From NCBI GenBank assembly GCA_040768665.1, contig JAXGMN010000074.1, positions 1-51,585 of the forward strand: DNA of 51,585 nucleotides, written 5' to 3'. This document shows, in pieces, positions 49,295 through 51,585 of the stretch. Both the position numbers and the translations under genes were made by a program. The DNA comes from JABWBD01 sp040768665 (lineage in GTDB: Bacteria > Planctomycetota > Planctomycetia > Pirellulales > Thermoguttaceae). The notes under the pieces were generated by a model, which worked only from the letters and a program-made list of their open reading frames with translations, did no database searches and was not told where the DNA came from. Position 1 is the first letter of the stretch, and every line of letters begins with the position of its first letter.

Positions 49295-51585
49295 GTGACT
49301 GCCGCCCAATCATCCCCTCCGCAACAAGCCCGCTATGTCGTCGGTTTTGATCTGGGAACGACGAATTCGGCAGTGACCTACGTCGACACCGAGGAAGATC
49401 CTTGGCGTATTCGGACCTTCCCGGTGCCACAGCTCGTCGCGCCGGGGCAGGTGGAATCGCGGGAGACGTTTCCTTCGTTCCATTATCAAGCTGCTGCCGG
49501 TGAAATGGCGCTCGACGCGCTGTGCCTGCCCTGGAGCACCGAGCCGCCCGGCTATGCGGTCGGCTTTTTCGCACGCGACCAGGGGACGGCGGTCCCGGGG
49601 CGGTTGATCGCGTCGGCCAAGTCGTGGCTGTGTCACACGGGCGTGGATCGCACGGCCGATCTGTTGCCCTGGCACGGAGCCGCCGACGTCGAACGGCTCT
49701 CCCCGGTGGAAGCCAGCGGGCGGCTCATCGCTCACGTTCGCGATGCCTGGGATCACCGTTTCCGCGAGCATCCGTTCGCGGAACAAGACCTGGTGCTCAC
49801 GCTCCCTGCATCGTTCGACGAAGTGGCCCGGGAACTGACGGTGAAAGCCGCTGCGCGGGCCGGCCTGCCGCGGGTTGTATTGATCGAGGAGCCCCAGGCC
49901 GCTTTCTACGCCTGGATCGGTACGCATGCCAACGATTGGCAACACCGCGTCGAGCCCGGCCAGAAGATCCTGGTCTGCGACATCGGGGGCGGCACCAGCG
50001 ATTTCACTTTAATCCGCGTCCGCGGCGAGGCCGGCGGAAAAGTCCGCTTTCATCGCGTCGCAGTCGGCGAGCACTTGATCCTCGGCGGAGACAATCTCGA
50101 CCTCGCGTTGGCGCAGCACGTGGAAAAGCGCCTGACCCGCGACGGACGGCTCGAGCCCCGCCAGTGGTCCGTTCTCGTGCGGAGCTGCCGCCAGGTGAAA
50201 GAGACGCTGCTGGGACGCGACGCCCCGGAGCGGCTGACGATCAACCTGCCAGGCGCCGGTTCGCGGTTGATCGGCGGGGGCGTCCAGGTGGAAGTCACCC
50301 GCGATGAGGTTCGAGATCTGCTGGTGGAAGGCTTCTTTCCACGCGTCAGCCTCGACGATCGTCCGGCGCGGCGGCGATCCGGGTTCCAGGAGTTCGGATT
50401 GCCCTTTGCGCCGGATCCGGCAATCACTCGCTACCTGGCCGCCTTCCTTACCGCCCACAGGCACGTCGCGCTCGACGATTCGGAACTCGACGTCGACCAC
50501 GATCCGGCGAGGCCCGACATCATCCTGTTCAACGGCGGCGTGTTCGAATCGGACGTGCTGCGAGACAGGCTGATCCAAGTCATTGAGAGCTGGTTTCCGC
50601 AGCAGCCCGCCTGGAACCCGATCGTGCTGGAGAACGAGCGGCTCGATTTGGCCGTGGCGCGCGGGGCGGCCTACTACGGCATGGTCCGCCGCGGCCAGGG
50701 CGTACGGATCGCGGCCGGGCTGGCAAGGACGTACTACATCGGCGTGGAAAGCCATGCAGGTGGTGCCGCGCCCGGTCCGGCAGCCGCCGAAAACGACACC
50801 ACGGTCCTGCCCGCGCCCGAAGGTGTCGGCGACGCCTCGGACGATGCCGCGCCCCATGAGCCCCCGCCGGAGGCTGACGCAGCCAAGGCGGTCTGCCTTG
50901 TGCCGGCCGGTGTCGAACCGGGCCAGGACATCAATCTGACCGAACAGCAGTTTACCCTGCGGGTTTCTGAGCCGGTCGAGTTCCCGCTGTACGTCTCCAG
51001 TACACGGCTCACCGACCGCCCCGGCGAACTGATCCCGGTCGATCGCGAGCAGATGACTCCGTTGCCGCCGATGCGAACCGTGCTGAGAAAGCGAAAGAAG
51101 GGCGAAGCGGAAACCGTCTCCGTCACCCTGCACGCAAGGCTCACGGAGATCGGCACGTTGGATCTCTGGTGTGGCGAAGTCGCCGGCCGCGGCCAGTGGC
51201 GACTGGTCTTCGACGTCCGCTCCGCCACGGAGACCGACGTCGCCGCCCACGACGCGGCGGCGGAGCGTGAAGGGTTTATCGACGAGGAAACCTGGCAGGA
51301 GTGCCGCCGCGTGATCGTCGACACGTTCGGCCCCGACGCTTCGGACACGCCCGAAGGGCTCGTCAAACGGCTCTCGGCTGCGACGGAATTAAACCGTCGG
51401 CTCTGGCCGACTTCGTTCCTGCGACGGATCTGGGAACTGCTGATTGAGGTCGAGCAGGGGCGCCGTCGCAGTCCCGTGCACGAGGCCCGCTGGCTGAATC
51501 TGCTCGGCTTCGCGCTTCGCCCCGGTTACGGACTTGCGGTCGACGACTGGCGGGTGGCTCGGACCTGGCGGCTCCTGCAGGGCAA
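49295..51585 (+). CDS. Hsp70-family ATPase, 3' truncated by window end
   Basis: At least 763 residues of an Hsp70-like protein; the gene continues beyond the window. The N-terminal actin-fold motifs are clear: phosphate-1 loop GFDLGTTNSAV (17-27), phosphate-2 CDIGGGTSDF (about 229-238) and EEPQAAFYAWIG. After about residue 390 the sequence departs from DnaK (PARPDIILFNGGVFESD and a long acidic, Pro-rich insert at about 490-530). It resembles the large atypical Hsp70 proteins of planctomycetes. GTG 49295 is chosen, with GGAAG upstream. Its partner and client are unknown. Confidence 0.85.
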   Translation, partial: MTAAQSSPPQQARYVVGFDLGTTNSAVTYVDTEEDPWRIRTFPVPQLVAPGQVESRETFPSFHYQAAAGEMALDALCLPWSTEPPGYAVGFFARDQGTAVPGRLIASAKSWLCHTGVDRTADLLPWHGAADVERLSPVEASGRLIAHVRDAWDHRFREHPFAEQDLVLTLPASFDEVARELTVKAAARAGLPRVVLIEEPQAAFYAWIGTHANDWQHRVEPGQKILVCDIGGGTSDFTLIRVRGEAGGKVRFHRVAVGEHLILGGDNLDLALAQHVEKRLTRDGRLEPRQWSVLVRSCRQVKETLLGRDAPERLTINLPGAGSRLIGGGVQVEVTRDEVRDLLVEGFFPRVSLDDRPARRRSGFQEFGLPFAPDPAITRYLAAFLTAHRHVALDDSELDVDHDPARPDIILFNGGVFESDVLRDRLIQVIESWFPQQPAWNPIVLENERLDLAVARGAAYYGMVRRGQGVRIAAGLARTYYIGVESHAGGAAPGPAAAENDTTVLPAPEGVGDASDDAAPHEPPPEADAAKAVCLVPAGVEPGQDINLTEQQFTLRVSEPVEFPLYVSSTRLTDRPGELIPVDREQMTPLPPMRTVLRKRKKGEAETVSVTLHARLTEIGTLDLWCGEVAGRGQWRLVFDVRSATETDVAAHDAAAEREGFIDEETWQECRRVIVDTFGPDASDTPEGLVKRLSAATELNRRLWPTSFLRRIWELLIEVEQGRRRSPVHEARWLNLLGFALRPGYGLAVDDWRVARTWRLLQG

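Noticed and set aside
46969..49350. 793-codon plus-strand frame opposite the aldehyde oxidoreductase
   Set aside because: Shadow frame without motifs; the minus strand carries the complete AOR with its cluster ligands.
1..51585. CRISPR array
   Set aside because: The repeats seen are dispersed single palindromes; no regularly spaced repeat-spacer series and no cas genes were found.

Overview
The window looks like a chromosome segment of a GC-rich planctomycete, probably Pirellulales or a related lineage, and possibly from a metagenome. The evidence is lineage-typical gene families: a PSCyt1/DUF1549/DUF1553 cytochrome protein followed by a DUF1501 protein, a TAT-exported Gfo/Idh/MocA oxidoreductase, a Minf_1886-type protein, DUF6259 and DUF4838 secreted carbohydrate proteins, a PQQ-repeat protein, a membrane-anchored Ser/Thr kinase with TPR-like tail, and many dispersed palindromic repeats carrying GGGGACAGG...CCAGTCCCC. 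An aldehyde ferredoxin oxidoreductase, a corrinoid-activator (RACo-like) protein, a URO-D/MtaA-like protein and an iron-sulfur flavoprotein suggest anaerobic or microaerobic potential.

Layout. 0.5-9.5 kb: secreted nitrilase-family protein; a three-gene LolD-type ATPase / FtsX-type permease / DUF3299 set that I read as a zinc-linked transporter, because the permease carries a 95-residue His-rich insert; PSP1 protein; Minf_1886 protein; small membrane protein; lone groES; squalene-cyclase-repeat protein. 9.6-17.4 kb: MBL/beta-CASP nuclease, a DUF6259 protein broken by one frameshift, an enolase-superfamily enzyme (convergent) and a URO-D-family protein.

17.7-27.1 kb is an integrative element inserted in the 3' end of tRNA-Glu(CUC). 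Its ends share an 18-bp identical att core inside a longer 171-bp direct repeat (12 mismatches). From left to right it carries degenerate ParB/HTH remnants in two copies, an ArdC/ImmA-like metallopeptidase gene with compensating frameshifts, two overlapping genes (one TPR), two small unknown genes, then a co-directional module: excisionase-like HTH, a protein with DNA-polymerase-A-like palm motifs, a small ORF, an unknown protein, an XRE regulator and a tyrosine recombinase. Inverted repeats of the form TGACA-N3-TGTCA recur in front of the module genes and near the left end. The att core lies inside the recombinase reading frame, so excision would replace the tRNA-derived end of the recombinase by about 111 other residues.

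27.2-33.3 kb: Ser/Thr kinase, zinc alcohol dehydrogenase, then a LysR regulator with two tandem ATAAG-N5-CTTAT boxes overlapping its start, translationally coupled to a RACo-like activator; an IscA/HesB-type protein follows on the other strand. 33.5-46.9 kb: secreted polysaccharide- and surface-type planctomycete proteins, an iron-sulfur flavoprotein, an inositol-phosphatase-family enzyme, Gfo/Idh/MocA, PSCyt1/PSD1 and DUF1501. 47.0-51.6 kb: tungsten-type aldehyde ferredoxin oxidoreductase and a 3'-truncated Hsp70-family ATPase running off the window.

Several apparent single-base indels (near 13022, 19222-19280, 26348 and 33330) could be real decay or assembly error; no read data are available to decide.
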